The translations under genes were made by a program, and so were the position numbers. Shown in pieces: positions 6,036-13,767 of a stretch of DNA of 14,229 nucleotides. The notes beneath the pieces were generated by a model that saw only the letters and a program-made list of their open reading frames with translations, was not told where the DNA came from and ran no database searches. The number at the start of each line of letters is the position of its first letter. Position 1 is the stretch's first letter. This DNA is from JBHJHK01 sp050330975 (GTDB taxonomy: Bacteria; Pseudomonadota; Gammaproteobacteria; Competibacterales; Competibacteraceae), in assembly GCA_050330975.1 (NCBI GenBank), contig JBHJHK010000333.1, forward strand, positions 1-14,229. The letters are read 5' to 3'.

Positions 6036-8460
6036 GATCCGTGGCCTGCGCTACTGCCCCCTGGGTCCGGGGGACAGATCCAGGGGAGACCCCCACCGGC
6101 GCCCCTTTGTGTTGCACATCGACACCCTGGCGATCCCCCACTGGGGCATGACCGCGGTCATCGGCCCTTCGGGGGCCGGCAAAACCACCCTGTTGTCCCT
6201 GCTGGCGGGCTTTATCCAACCGGAGACCGAGCCCGGGGGTTGGCTTTGCTTTGACGGCCGGGATATGACCTCGGCCGCGCGCCATCCCCCGGGGGAAGTG
6301 GGCTATGTATTTCAATCCCCCATGCTGCTGCGCTCGGGTACGGGGATGCTCAATGCCCTCCAGGGGGCCGTGGCGGCGACCCACCACCCCAAAAGGGCCC
6401 CGGCACCGATGGACAGGGCCGAGGCGGCGGCCCTGTTTGCCCGCCTGGGCTTGCTCGACGGCGACGGGGCCTTGCTGACCCAACGGGCCTCTGCCCTGTC
6501 GGGGGGGGAGGCCCAGCGCATTGCCGTGGCCCGGGCTTTGCTGACGGGGGCCAAGGCGATCCTGTGCGATGAGCCCACCAGCAGCTTGGACGAAGCCAAT
6601 GCCGAACAGGTCCTCCAGGCCCTGGGGGCCTGGTCGCGGGCCCGGGGGGGGCGGACCGTGGTGTGGGTCACCCACAACCTGGCCCAGGCGGCGACCCATG
6701 CCGACCACTATCTGTTTTTGCGCGGGGGCCAGGTGGTGGCGCCCTCGGCAGAGACGGCAAACCTGCTGCGCTCCCCCCATGGAGCCCAGCGGCTGGCGGC
6801 CCTGCGCCGTCTGGCCAAGACCCCCATGGATGCCCCGGAGGGACCAGCCCCCGTGGATGCCCCCGCCATTGTGTCCCGGGATCGGGACCATGGCGGCCCT
6901 GGAACTGAGGCTTTGCCGGTGGCCACGGGCGAGGAGGCCAGCTTGCCCATCCCGGGGCGCGGGCGGTTTTTCGCCTGGACGGCTAAGGCGCTGTCGACGG
7001 ATGGCCCCGTGGGCCAATGGTTCGAGGGGCGGGGGCGAACCCCCTTCCTGGAACACGGCTTGGGGGGCTGGGTCGCCGCCGTTGGCGGGCGAAGGGCAAC
7101 CCCGGCGGCGGGGACTATGCCCTGGGCCCTGGGGGCTCGGCTCATGGGGCTGGGGCGCTTTGTCCTGGCCTACAGCCGCTGGAGCCTGGCGGTGGTCCTG
7201 GCGGTTTGCCTGCTCCAGGTCTACCTGGCCTTTGCCCTCGGCAAAGCGGCGTGGATCTACCACCGGGACAAGCTGGAGGATCCCGCGGTGGCCCGCATCG
7301 GCTTTGAGCATGTCATCGGGGCGTTCCGCGCCGACGGGGACGGGCCGGCAGATCTCTATCCCGCCACCCTGGCGGCCCTGACCGAGGCGTTGCGGGAACG
7401 CTTACCCCCGACGGCACCCCCTGACTTGGCCGAGCGCTTTGTCGTCTTTGGCCAGCGCCAGCTCCAAAGCGGCTTTCGCCCGGTGGATCCACCGCAACCG
7501 GCCTGCGAGGGCTGGTTTGGCGGTATCGCCACGGCGATCCTATCGGCCGAGGACCCACTCCTCGGCCAAACCGTCCTGGCCGACCCCGGGGGCGACCCCG
7601 CCGGGCCCAGACGGGACGCCCGCCAGCTGGTGGCCAGCCACTACGGGAGCCCCGGGGGCGCCTCGGGGGTCGCCACTCCGGGGGCGCTGATCGTCGACGC
7701 CCTCTTCGCCCGGGGGTTGCAGGAGCGCTGTGGCTTCGACCCAGGAGACCCCATCCGGCTCCAGTGGGCCCTGAGGGACACCCTAGCGACCGCGGCGGTG
7801 GAGCTAGAGGTGGTGGCGGTCGCCGAGACCATGCCCCCCATCTACCCCCTGACGCCCCGCATCATCGCCTTCGAACGGGACTTTCAAGCCCATCTCCAGG
7901 CCATGGAGACGACCCAGCCCCCGCCCATTCGGATCGCCAACGTCTATTTTCCCCTGGAGTACTTCGACACCGTCCGGGACTTCGTCGCCGCACGAGGCTA
8001 TGAACAGCGCACCGACTCCCAGGCGGCGGTACTCACCTTGCGCCAAACGGCGCGCTTGGCCCTCGAAGTGCCCACCTTGATCACGGCGTTGAATCTGGCC
8101 ATCGTCGCCGTGGTGGTGGCCATGGTGCTCGGCCATATTCTGGAAATCAACCGGCGGGTACTGACTCTGTTTCACGCCTATGGCTTTACCTGGCGGGACT
8201 TGGCGACGGTGCTGTTTCGCCACCTGTTGCCGGCGGCCAGCTTGGGGACGCTGCTGCTGTTGGCCACGGTCTTTATCGCGGTGCCGGCCCTGCCCCTGGA
8301 GCCCCCCGACTTTCTGCGGGACTTCTCGGCCCATCGGAATGAGGCGTTACTATCGGCGGTGGCGGCGGTAATCTCGAGTCTTGGTGCGGCGACGCTATTG
8401 GCCGTTTATCGCTGGTGGCGGCGGGCAGGCCGCCAGCTGAGCGCTTTTTTGAAGGATTGA
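6028..8460 (+). CDS. ABC ATPase fused to FtsX/MacB-like permease
   Basis: 810 residues in two parts. The N-terminal ATPase (1 to about 240) has Walker A GPSGAGKTT (46-54), Q-loop Q96, signature LSGGE (157-161), Walker B with catalytic Glu in AILCDEP (177-183) and the H-loop His in VTHN (216). It is therefore predicted to be active, and is of the LolD/MacB/FtsE type. A Pro/Gly-rich linker (about 265-375) leads to a permease with one membrane helix (about 386-405), a periplasmic domain of some 270 residues (410-680) and three more helices (about 682-702, 732-753 and 774-794). That is the FtsX/MacB/LolC topology. Known members turn ATP hydrolysis into periplasmic movement rather than ordinary import. 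MacB carries its ATPase at the N-terminus too, whereas FtsE and FtsX are separate. The coiled-coil protein 18 bases downstream could be its periplasmic partner. Substrate unknown. Confidence 0.85.
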   Translation: MFEIRGLRYCPLGPGDRSRGDPHRRPFVLHIDTLAIPHWGMTAVIGPSGAGKTTLLSLLAGFIQPETEPGGWLCFDGRDMTSAARHPPGEVGYVFQSPMLLRSGTGMLNALQGAVAATHHPKRAPAPMDRAEAAALFARLGLLDGDGALLTQRASALSGGEAQRIAVARALLTGAKAILCDEPTSSLDEANAEQVLQALGAWSRARGGRTVVWVTHNLAQAATHADHYLFLRGGQVVAPSAETANLLRSPHGAQRLAALRRLAKTPMDAPEGPAPVDAPAIVSRDRDHGGPGTEALPVATGEEASLPIPGRGRFFAWTAKALSTDGPVGQWFEGRGRTPFLEHGLGGWVAAVGGRRATPAAGTMPWALGARLMGLGRFVLAYSRWSLAVVLAVCLLQVYLAFALGKAAWIYHRDKLEDPAVARIGFEHVIGAFRADGDGPADLYPATLAALTEALRERLPPTAPPDLAERFVVFGQRQLQSGFRPVDPPQPACEGWFGGIATAILSAEDPLLGQTVLADPGGDPAGPRRDARQLVASHYGSPGGASGVATPGALIVDALFARGLQERCGFDPGDPIRLQWALRDTLATAAVELEVVAVAETMPPIYPLTPRIIAFERDFQAHLQAMETTQPPPIRIANVYFPLEYFDTVRDFVAARGYEQRTDSQAAVLTLRQTARLALEVPTLITALNLAIVAVVVAMVLGHILEINRRVLTLFHAYGFTWRDLATVLFRHLLPAASLGTLLLLATVFIAVPALPLEPPDFLRDFSAHRNEALLSAVAAVISSLGAATLLAVYRWWRRAGRQLSAFLKD

Positions 8461-8478
8461 CGGGGACGGGTATCGCTT

Positions 8479-9417
8479 ATGGTTCGCTACAAGCTGTTCA
8501 CAGCCGCTCTGCTGGGGGCCGTGGGGGGGGCCCTGGGGACGACGGCAGTCACCCTGGGGCCCTTGGCCGCTTACCCCGGGGCCATGGGGGAAGCGGCCCA
8601 GCGCTGCCTGGCCAACCAGGCCGATCTCGAAGCCCAGCAGGCCGATTTGATCAATCGCCTGCAGACGGCCGGGCAGCGCATCGCCACCCTGCAAGAGGCG
8701 GCCAGGATCCAGGATCAAGCCAACCTCGCCCTCAGCGCCGAAACCCGCACCCTGGGAGCCGAGCTCCAGCGGCTGCGCCAGGGCCATTGCCCCACCTCGG
8801 CCTCCCATGGGGGGCTGGCGACCCTGCAAGATCAACTCGAGGAGTTGCAAAAGCAACTGAGTCAGGCCCGCGCCGCCCTCCGGGTAGCCGAACAGCGCCA
8901 CGCCGAGGAACTGGCCCAGGCCGACCTCGAGGCCAACGCCCCCCGCCCGGAATGGGATATCCGCCTGGCCGAACGGGAACGCCGCCAGCGCTTGGCCGCC
9001 GAGGCGGCGTTGGCGGCGTTGCAAGCCGAGCACGAGCAACTGGAGGCCCAGTGGAGCCTGGCCCGTGCCGCGCTGCCAACCGAAGGCCCCGAGAGGTCCA
9101 GGCCCCCAGGGGGGGGCGACCGGGGCGCCCCCGAAGAACGGCCAACTGCGCCGCCGTACACCTACTACCGCGCCGATAGCTACGGGTCGTTCCTAGAACG
9201 CGACCAACTACCCAACCCCGGGGCCGGGGCCACCTTGACCCCGGACACCTGTCCCCAAGGCCTCGCCTGGCTCGATACCCAAACCGGGGAACAGGACTGG
9301 ATCCAGCGGCGGATCTGGGTGCGCGATGCCAACGGGGCTTGGCGCATCTGCGAGGCCGGCCGAGACCCCAGACCCCCTGGACGCGGTGACGATGCCCACC
9401 TTGTTCTACACCGCTAG
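8479..9417 (+). CDS. Membrane-anchored coiled-coil protein
   Basis: 312 residues. A hydrophobic N-terminal segment (about 6-32, with Gly-rich AVGGALG) is a signal anchor or uncleaved signal. Two long coiled-coil blocks follow (about 38-100 and 112-199), rich in Gln, Glu, Arg and Ala (for example LQDQLEELQKQLSQARAAL), with a short break at CPTSASHGG. A Pro/Gly/Arg linker (200-226) leads to a small C-terminal domain rich in aromatic residues (227-292), in which C258 and C291 bracket several tryptophans and might form a disulfide. It lies 18 bases after the FtsX-like ABC gene. By analogy with FtsX-EnvC, where a coiled-coil protein receives the conformational signal of the ABC permease, it may be the effector arm. 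There is no LytM signature, so it is not an EnvC orthologue. Confidence 0.8.
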   Translation: MVRYKLFTAALLGAVGGALGTTAVTLGPLAAYPGAMGEAAQRCLANQADLEAQQADLINRLQTAGQRIATLQEAARIQDQANLALSAETRTLGAELQRLRQGHCPTSASHGGLATLQDQLEELQKQLSQARAALRVAEQRHAEELAQADLEANAPRPEWDIRLAERERRQRLAAEAALAALQAEHEQLEAQWSLARAALPTEGPERSRPPGGGDRGAPEERPTAPPYTYYRADSYGSFLERDQLPNPGAGATLTPDTCPQGLAWLDTQTGEQDWIQRRIWVRDANGAWRICEAGRDPRPPGRGDDAHLVLHR

Positions 9418-9422
9418 GGAGG
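9416..9422 (+). promoter_or_regulatory. Ribosome binding site that fixes the start at 9428
   Basis: AGGGAGG overlaps the stop codon of the coiled-coil gene and lies five bases before the ATG at 9428. It favours this start over the in-frame ATGs at 9392 and 9326, both of which lie inside the upstream gene. Confidence 0.65.
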
Positions 9423-9427
9423 CCCTC

Positions 9428-11011
9428 ATGGGCTTTCCCTACTGGGTGGCCGGGGTGGGCTTTACGCTGGTGATCATCGCCCTGGGCGTCGCCCTGGTCG
9501 TGGCGCCCATGACCCTCCCGTCTTTTGACCGCAATGGCCACGGGGTCGCGGATGACCCCCCAGATGGAGACGATGCCGCGGCGGGGGCATTTGCCTGTAA
9601 TCCCCTGCTCAACCCCTGTGGCCCATGGCTCGCCGCCCCCAATCCCCCCCGCCCGACGGCGACGCCCCAGGCCGCACCACCGACTGGGGTGAATCCAGCC
9701 CCCGGCCAGCTCACCTTTGAGTTACAGGGCTCGACCCGCAAGGGCGTGCTGGACACGGCGCGTTTTGGCGGCCTCGGTTGTACCCTCCACGCCCTGGCCC
9801 CCCGGCGCTTTGTGGTCGACGGCCCGTGCAATGGGGTATACATACAAAGGTTCCAGGCCGAATTTGGCGATGGCCGAGTGGAATTCCAGACCGACCGGGT
9901 GGCTGTGGTCATCCCCGAGTTCCAACGCCAGCCCCGGCTGACCCGCCTCGAGGTGGCATTGCCCCTGGGGCAACCCCCCTCGGGCTGTCGGCTCACGGCG
10001 GTCTATTCCCCCCTGGACGGCGCCCAGCGCCAGCGCCTCTCCCTGACGCCCCTGGTGGCCCCGGCCGGCGAGCCGGCGGTCTTTGCCGCCGACTTCGGCG
10101 CCAGCCCTCCCGCGGTGCACCGGGGTCAGGTCGCCGTCGAGTTCGCCGTCAATTCGGCGCGACGCTGCGGCGCCCCCGGTCGCCACCTCAGCCTCGCCGT
10201 GGCCGATGGGGAGGATGGAATCCTGCGCACGGCCTTGAGCCCGGCGGCCCTCGATCGCGCCCAAGTGGTCTACGCCCCCTTGTTCCACGGGGTTGAGTTG
10301 GCGGCTCTCTACGACACGACCGCCCGGCGCATCCAGCTCGGCGAGGCCTTGTTGCTGGCCGTCGAGAGCGCCCATCGACGCTTGGCCACGGGGCCAGAGG
10401 ATCGGCCGTGGACCCTGTGGCGCGCCCATGCCGTCGCCGTCAGCCGTCGGGAGGGGCCAGAGTTGTTGGTGAGCCTCAACAACCCAACGGCCCTGAGCCA
10501 CGATCTGGATCGCGCCTTTGGCGACGGCCTGGATCGCGCGCCCCTCCACCGCCTGGCCCAAGGTAGCAGCGCCTTTGCCGCCGCGGATTTTGCCACCGCC
10601 TTGGGTTTGACCCTGGCCGATCCCCCCCTGGAGCGACTGGTATTGGTGCTGCTGGGGTGGGGCACCGGCGACCGCGCCCCCTGTGACACCCTAAAACTCG
10701 ACAATCTGCACCGGGCGTTGAGCGAGGCCATGGCGCCGGCCCTACGCATCGTGGCCTTTCCTCTCCTGACCCCCTCCCCCGACCGCCGGGCCGAGCTCGC
10801 CCACCAGGTGATGCCGATCCAATTTAAACCCAACACCCGCGACCTGCTCCTGGGCCAAGTGGTGGCCTGTCGCTCAAACCGGCGGGCGGTCCAGGTGTTT
10901 CCCTTTATGCGCCAGCCGTGGTACAGCGCCGAAGAAACCACCCTGCGCTACGGTGCCGCCGTGGGCGACCAACTGGGCGCTGTACTGGAAGACATCGCTT
11001 TTCCCCCGTGA
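9428..11011 (+). CDS. Membrane-anchored protein with degenerate vWA-like domain
   Basis: 527 residues. An N-terminal helix (about 8-30) anchors the protein, with the bulk probably periplasmic. Just outside the membrane is DRNGHGVADD (34-43), resembling the Asp/Asn calcium-binding loops of thrombospondin type 3 or dockerin repeats, then a Pro-rich linker (65-95). Residues 96-285 look beta-rich, with Cys at 118, 134, 187 and 247. Residues 287-450 read like a von Willebrand A fold: a first strand ending in LYDTTAR (294-300) where a MIDAS DxSxS would lie, a helix, then FAAADFATAL (383-392) and LVLVLLGWGTGD (404-415). The third MIDAS position is Arg instead of Ser, and the late Asp is replaced in GWGTGD, so metal binding is probably lost. 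The next gene encodes an intact vWA protein; the two may pair. Confidence 0.7.
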   Translation: MGFPYWVAGVGFTLVIIALGVALVVAPMTLPSFDRNGHGVADDPPDGDDAAAGAFACNPLLNPCGPWLAAPNPPRPTATPQAAPPTGVNPAPGQLTFELQGSTRKGVLDTARFGGLGCTLHALAPRRFVVDGPCNGVYIQRFQAEFGDGRVEFQTDRVAVVIPEFQRQPRLTRLEVALPLGQPPSGCRLTAVYSPLDGAQRQRLSLTPLVAPAGEPAVFAADFGASPPAVHRGQVAVEFAVNSARRCGAPGRHLSLAVADGEDGILRTALSPAALDRAQVVYAPLFHGVELAALYDTTARRIQLGEALLLAVESAHRRLATGPEDRPWTLWRAHAVAVSRREGPELLVSLNNPTALSHDLDRAFGDGLDRAPLHRLAQGSSAFAAADFATALGLTLADPPLERLVLVLLGWGTGDRAPCDTLKLDNLHRALSEAMAPALRIVAFPLLTPSPDRRAELAHQVMPIQFKPNTRDLLLGQVVACRSNRRAVQVFPFMRQPWYSAEETTLRYGAAVGDQLGAVLEDIAFPP

Positions 11012-11017
11012 GGAGAA
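11011..11017 (+). promoter_or_regulatory. Ribosome binding site that fixes the start at 11023
   Basis: AGGAGAA overlaps the stop codon of the preceding gene and lies five bases before the ATG at 11023, which opens directly into a signal peptide. The reading frame extends upstream to 10918, but that part lies inside the previous gene. Confidence 0.7.
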
Positions 11018-11022
11018 CCGCC

Positions 11023-13605
11023 ATGACCCATCGCCCTCGCTTCCCAGCCCGGGCGCTGGCCGGCATAGCTGGCCTGGTGTGGCTCGCCATGGCGAGCCCA
11101 AGCGCTGCCCAGCTCGGCGAGTCCGACACCCTCTTTGACGCCCTGCAACTCAACGCCGCGGTGGATTGTGCCGAGCTCCGCGAACCCCTGGCCCAAGCCG
11201 GGCGCGGCGGCCAATGGCTCATCGGCGACGGCCAAGGGGATGGCGTCGCCCTCTACCACCGAGCCGCCGACCCCGAACTGCGGCAGCGCCTCCAAGATCC
11301 GTTTATCCCCGTCACCTGCTATGGCATTTTCCCCGAGGCCATACGCTTGGCCCGCGGCCAAGACCCCCAGCGGGTCTTTGTCGCCGACGCCGACTTCCAG
11401 GTGTGTGGCTGGGTGGACTTCGCCGCGTTGCTCCCCGAGCGCTACGATCTCCTGGGTCCCTTGGCGGGGACCCGCCGCCGCGACCGATTCTGCCGCACCC
11501 CGCGGGCCATGCCCTTCGGCGAATTTTGCCAACGGGCCGAGGGCAAGTTACTGGCCGGGGACACCGCAACCCTCTGTGAGGGGGTGCCCGCGGGGCTGCG
11601 GGCCAAGGCCGTACTGACCGGGGAAGCCGGCGACGCCGAGGCCCGGCGGCGCCCGGAATTCGATTTTTACACCACCCCCGACCAACGCCAGGTCCGCGAA
11701 CCCAAGACGTTCTTCTCGGTCATGGAAATCCACGACGTCGCCTTTCCCCCCGCCGTGGCCGACGGTGGCGCCATGGTCCTGGTGGGGGATGGCGAGGGGG
11801 ATGTATTTGGCTGGATCAACCTCGATGCCCTGCGGCTCTGGCCCACCCGCACCGGGCTGTTTTTCGACCCCCGGGCCCAAGGGGTGATGTTCAGCAAGAA
11901 GGGGGACATGATCAACCATTGGCGCCGCGGCTGGCCCGAGCCCGACGTACAAAGCCAAGGCGAGGCCCAGGTGCGGGACCACATCCACGGTCCCTATCCC
12001 CTCCTGAGCTACCCCATCGTGCGCACCATTACCCCCGAGACCGACCCCAACTTCCGCACCGGCGATCCGCCGTTCCACGAGATCATTTTCCTGGGCTCCA
12101 CCACGGGCAACCTGGCCGAAGACACCCTGCTGTCCGGTACCCTCCGGGACCTCCAGCGGATCAATATCATGGTGGTCATCGACACCACCGAGAGCATGCG
12201 CCCCTATTTGGCGCCGATTCGCGATGGCATCGAGGCGTTCATCGCCAACTACGACGCCTCGGGGCTGCGCATCGGCAGCCGCTCGCCGGAGACCCGCCTG
12301 GCGGTGTACGCCTACAGCGACTTTCTCGACCCCACCAAGACGGGTCTCGACGACCCCATTGAAACCGTGGAGTTGGTGGCGCCCATTCGGGTGGGACGGG
12401 GTTTTGAACTTTCCCAGGTGGGGGGCCAGGTGGCCCGCCACACCGGCCTCGACGACCCCATTGGCCGGTTTGACGAGGCCGCCTTGGAGACCGTTTTCCA
12501 GCTATCCAAGGGCTTTGACGAGGCCCCTTGGTTTGAAAATGGCCCCCGGGTGGTGATCCACATCGCCGACCACGGCTCGCGCCCCGCGGTGGACGTGGCC
12601 GATATCCAGGGGCGTTTGGAGCGGGCCCAGGTATTTTATCTGCCCATTGTGGTATCCACCGACGATTTGGGCAGCGATGGCCGAGGGGCGGCGCGGCAGC
12701 GGTTTGAGTCCCAGGCCCTAGCCCTCTACGCGCCGCTCCTAGCCGAGGCGGCCAGCCGGGACGATCTGCCCCGCATCGATTTTCAGGCGGGGCCTGGCAT
12801 CACGGCGGAAACGGTCAAAAACCAGCTGGACCTGGTGTTGTTGGAGGTGCGCCAAGTGCTCGTTGGGGTACGGGAGCAAGTGGTGGGGCGCACTCTCAAC
12901 GAAGCCGCGGCCCGGGCCATCCAGGGGGCGTCGGCCCGCATCGTCCTCGACGAAGCTTTGCGCCAGCGCTATGGTCTCGACGAACAAGTGGCCCGAGCCA
13001 TTGCCGTCGCCGATACGGGCTTTACCCCTTTGCTCATCCGCCAACGGGGCCTGGAGGAACCGGTCAACTGGGTTTACACCGTCGCCCTGGAGGAGAGTCA
13101 AGTGCTGTTCTTGGAGGAGAGCTTTGACACCCTGTGCAACCTGGTGGGGCGTCCCGGGCAGAGCGGCAATTTCCGCCGGGCCTTAGTCTCCCTGGCCGAG
13201 ACCTTCTCGGGGGACAGGATACATTCCGACCGGGAAATGCGGGTCATTCTCGGCGATCTCAACCCGTTGCCCAGCGTCCAGGGGGGCTTTCTGGCCCAGC
13301 CCATCCCGATTTTGCTCCAGCGCAGCGATAGTACTGATCCCCAGGTAGTGAGGGATCTACGCCAAGATATTTGCTGGACCAGCTATCACTTGAAGAACGC
13401 GGTCTCGGAACTCTATGTGGCGCCGGAGGATCTGGTGTGGACAGGGGGATTTTTTCAGTTAAAAGAAGGCGCCTCGGCCAGCAAACGGGTCTACCGCTAC
13501 CAACCCATCGTCGGACCAGAGCTAGTTTATCTACCGGCGTGGTTTTTTAAACTGCCCTCGACGTTGCCGGAAAGCGCCGAACCCAGCTGTGAGTTTTTCT
13601 GCTAG
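11023..13605 (+). CDS. Exported vWA protein with two SH3-like modules
   Basis: 860 residues, the last and largest gene of the run. A signal peptide (1-30, cleaved near SAAQ) sends it to the periplasm or surface. Two related modules follow, about 64-140 and 217-283. Each has a strand with a GDG-x-GD loop (WLIGDGQGDG; MVLVGDGEGD) and ends in a Gly-Trp motif (CGWVDFAALL; FGWINLDALR), as in bacterial SH3 domains, which often bind cell wall. Residues 380-545 form a vWA domain: strand IMVVIDTTESM (382-392) carries the MIDAS motif D387-T-T-E-S391, and HIADHGS (513-519) supplies the late Asp. Such domains bind protein partners through a metal ion. Residues 550-860 are an unrecognised mixed domain ending in Glu-Phe-Phe-Cys. 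An exported, wall-attached, ligand-binding component is the best reading. The final 300 bases are less GC-rich than the rest of the gene. Confidence 0.8.
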   Translation: MTHRPRFPARALAGIAGLVWLAMASPSAAQLGESDTLFDALQLNAAVDCAELREPLAQAGRGGQWLIGDGQGDGVALYHRAADPELRQRLQDPFIPVTCYGIFPEAIRLARGQDPQRVFVADADFQVCGWVDFAALLPERYDLLGPLAGTRRRDRFCRTPRAMPFGEFCQRAEGKLLAGDTATLCEGVPAGLRAKAVLTGEAGDAEARRRPEFDFYTTPDQRQVREPKTFFSVMEIHDVAFPPAVADGGAMVLVGDGEGDVFGWINLDALRLWPTRTGLFFDPRAQGVMFSKKGDMINHWRRGWPEPDVQSQGEAQVRDHIHGPYPLLSYPIVRTITPETDPNFRTGDPPFHEIIFLGSTTGNLAEDTLLSGTLRDLQRINIMVVIDTTESMRPYLAPIRDGIEAFIANYDASGLRIGSRSPETRLAVYAYSDFLDPTKTGLDDPIETVELVAPIRVGRGFELSQVGGQVARHTGLDDPIGRFDEAALETVFQLSKGFDEAPWFENGPRVVIHIADHGSRPAVDVADIQGRLERAQVFYLPIVVSTDDLGSDGRGAARQRFESQALALYAPLLAEAASRDDLPRIDFQAGPGITAETVKNQLDLVLLEVRQVLVGVREQVVGRTLNEAAARAIQGASARIVLDEALRQRYGLDEQVARAIAVADTGFTPLLIRQRGLEEPVNWVYTVALEESQVLFLEESFDTLCNLVGRPGQSGNFRRALVSLAETFSGDRIHSDREMRVILGDLNPLPSVQGGFLAQPIPILLQRSDSTDPQVVRDLRQDICWTSYHLKNAVSELYVAPEDLVWTGGFFQLKEGASASKRVYRYQPIVGPELVYLPAWFFKLPSTLPESAEPSCEFFC

Positions 13606-13767
13606 TTGTAGTGATAATCTCAGTTCAAATATTTCATGAACTCCAGCGCGGCTAATTCATTGATGCATCAAGCCATAGCACATCACACCGACATGACAAG
13701 TATCTAGCGTTAGTCTATCTTCAGATAGTCTTTTCTCGTCCACTTGGGCTCATATTGGGTGAATAAC
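13606..13767 (+). other. AT-richer spacer with palindromes between operon and transposase
   Basis: No gene is seen here. Three inverted repeats occur: AGTTCA (13622-13627) with TGAACT (13637-13642); the perfect 12-base palindrome TTGATGCATCAA (13660-13671); and CTATCT-TC-AGATAG (13715-13728) followed by TCTTTT. The last could be a weak terminator, either for the operon or as insulation at the edge of the insertion element. The left end of the element must lie in this stretch, but it cannot be fixed without the right end. Confidence 0.4.
13715..13735 (+). terminator. Possible weak intrinsic terminator
   Basis: A short CTATC-TTCA-GATAG stem-loop is followed by TCTTTT about 110 bases after the vWA gene. 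The stem is only five pairs and AT-rich, so termination would be weak. It could instead be part of the insertion element. Confidence 0.25.

Noticed and set aside
5425..7311. Long open frame of 628 codons on the minus strand
   Set aside because: It lies antisense to the helical protein, the small membrane protein and the ABC gene. Its product is a low-complexity Gly/Pro/Arg/Gln protein without domain signatures, typical of antisense frames in GC-rich DNA.
8415..9179. 254-codon plus-strand frame overlapping the coiled-coil gene
   Set aside because: The product is Arg/Gly/Pro-rich without structure. The overlapping frame at 8479 gives a coherent anchor and coiled coil.
9722..10561. 279-codon minus-strand frame opposite the degenerate vWA gene
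   Set aside because: Low-complexity Gly/Arg/Gln composition and no motif, while the plus-strand frame has membrane anchor, strands and a good ribosome binding site.
10918..11022. Upstream extension of the 860-residue vWA protein
   Set aside because: It overlaps the previous gene and adds an Arg-rich stretch before an obvious signal peptide. AGGAGAA before 11023 decides the start.
2795..13605. Zorya-type anti-phage system
   Set aside because: A MotA-like protein is present, but the partners lack a MotB/OmpA peptidoglycan-binding domain and there is no ZorC, ZorD helicase or ZorE nuclease. The many exported proteins do not fit a cytoplasmic defence effector.
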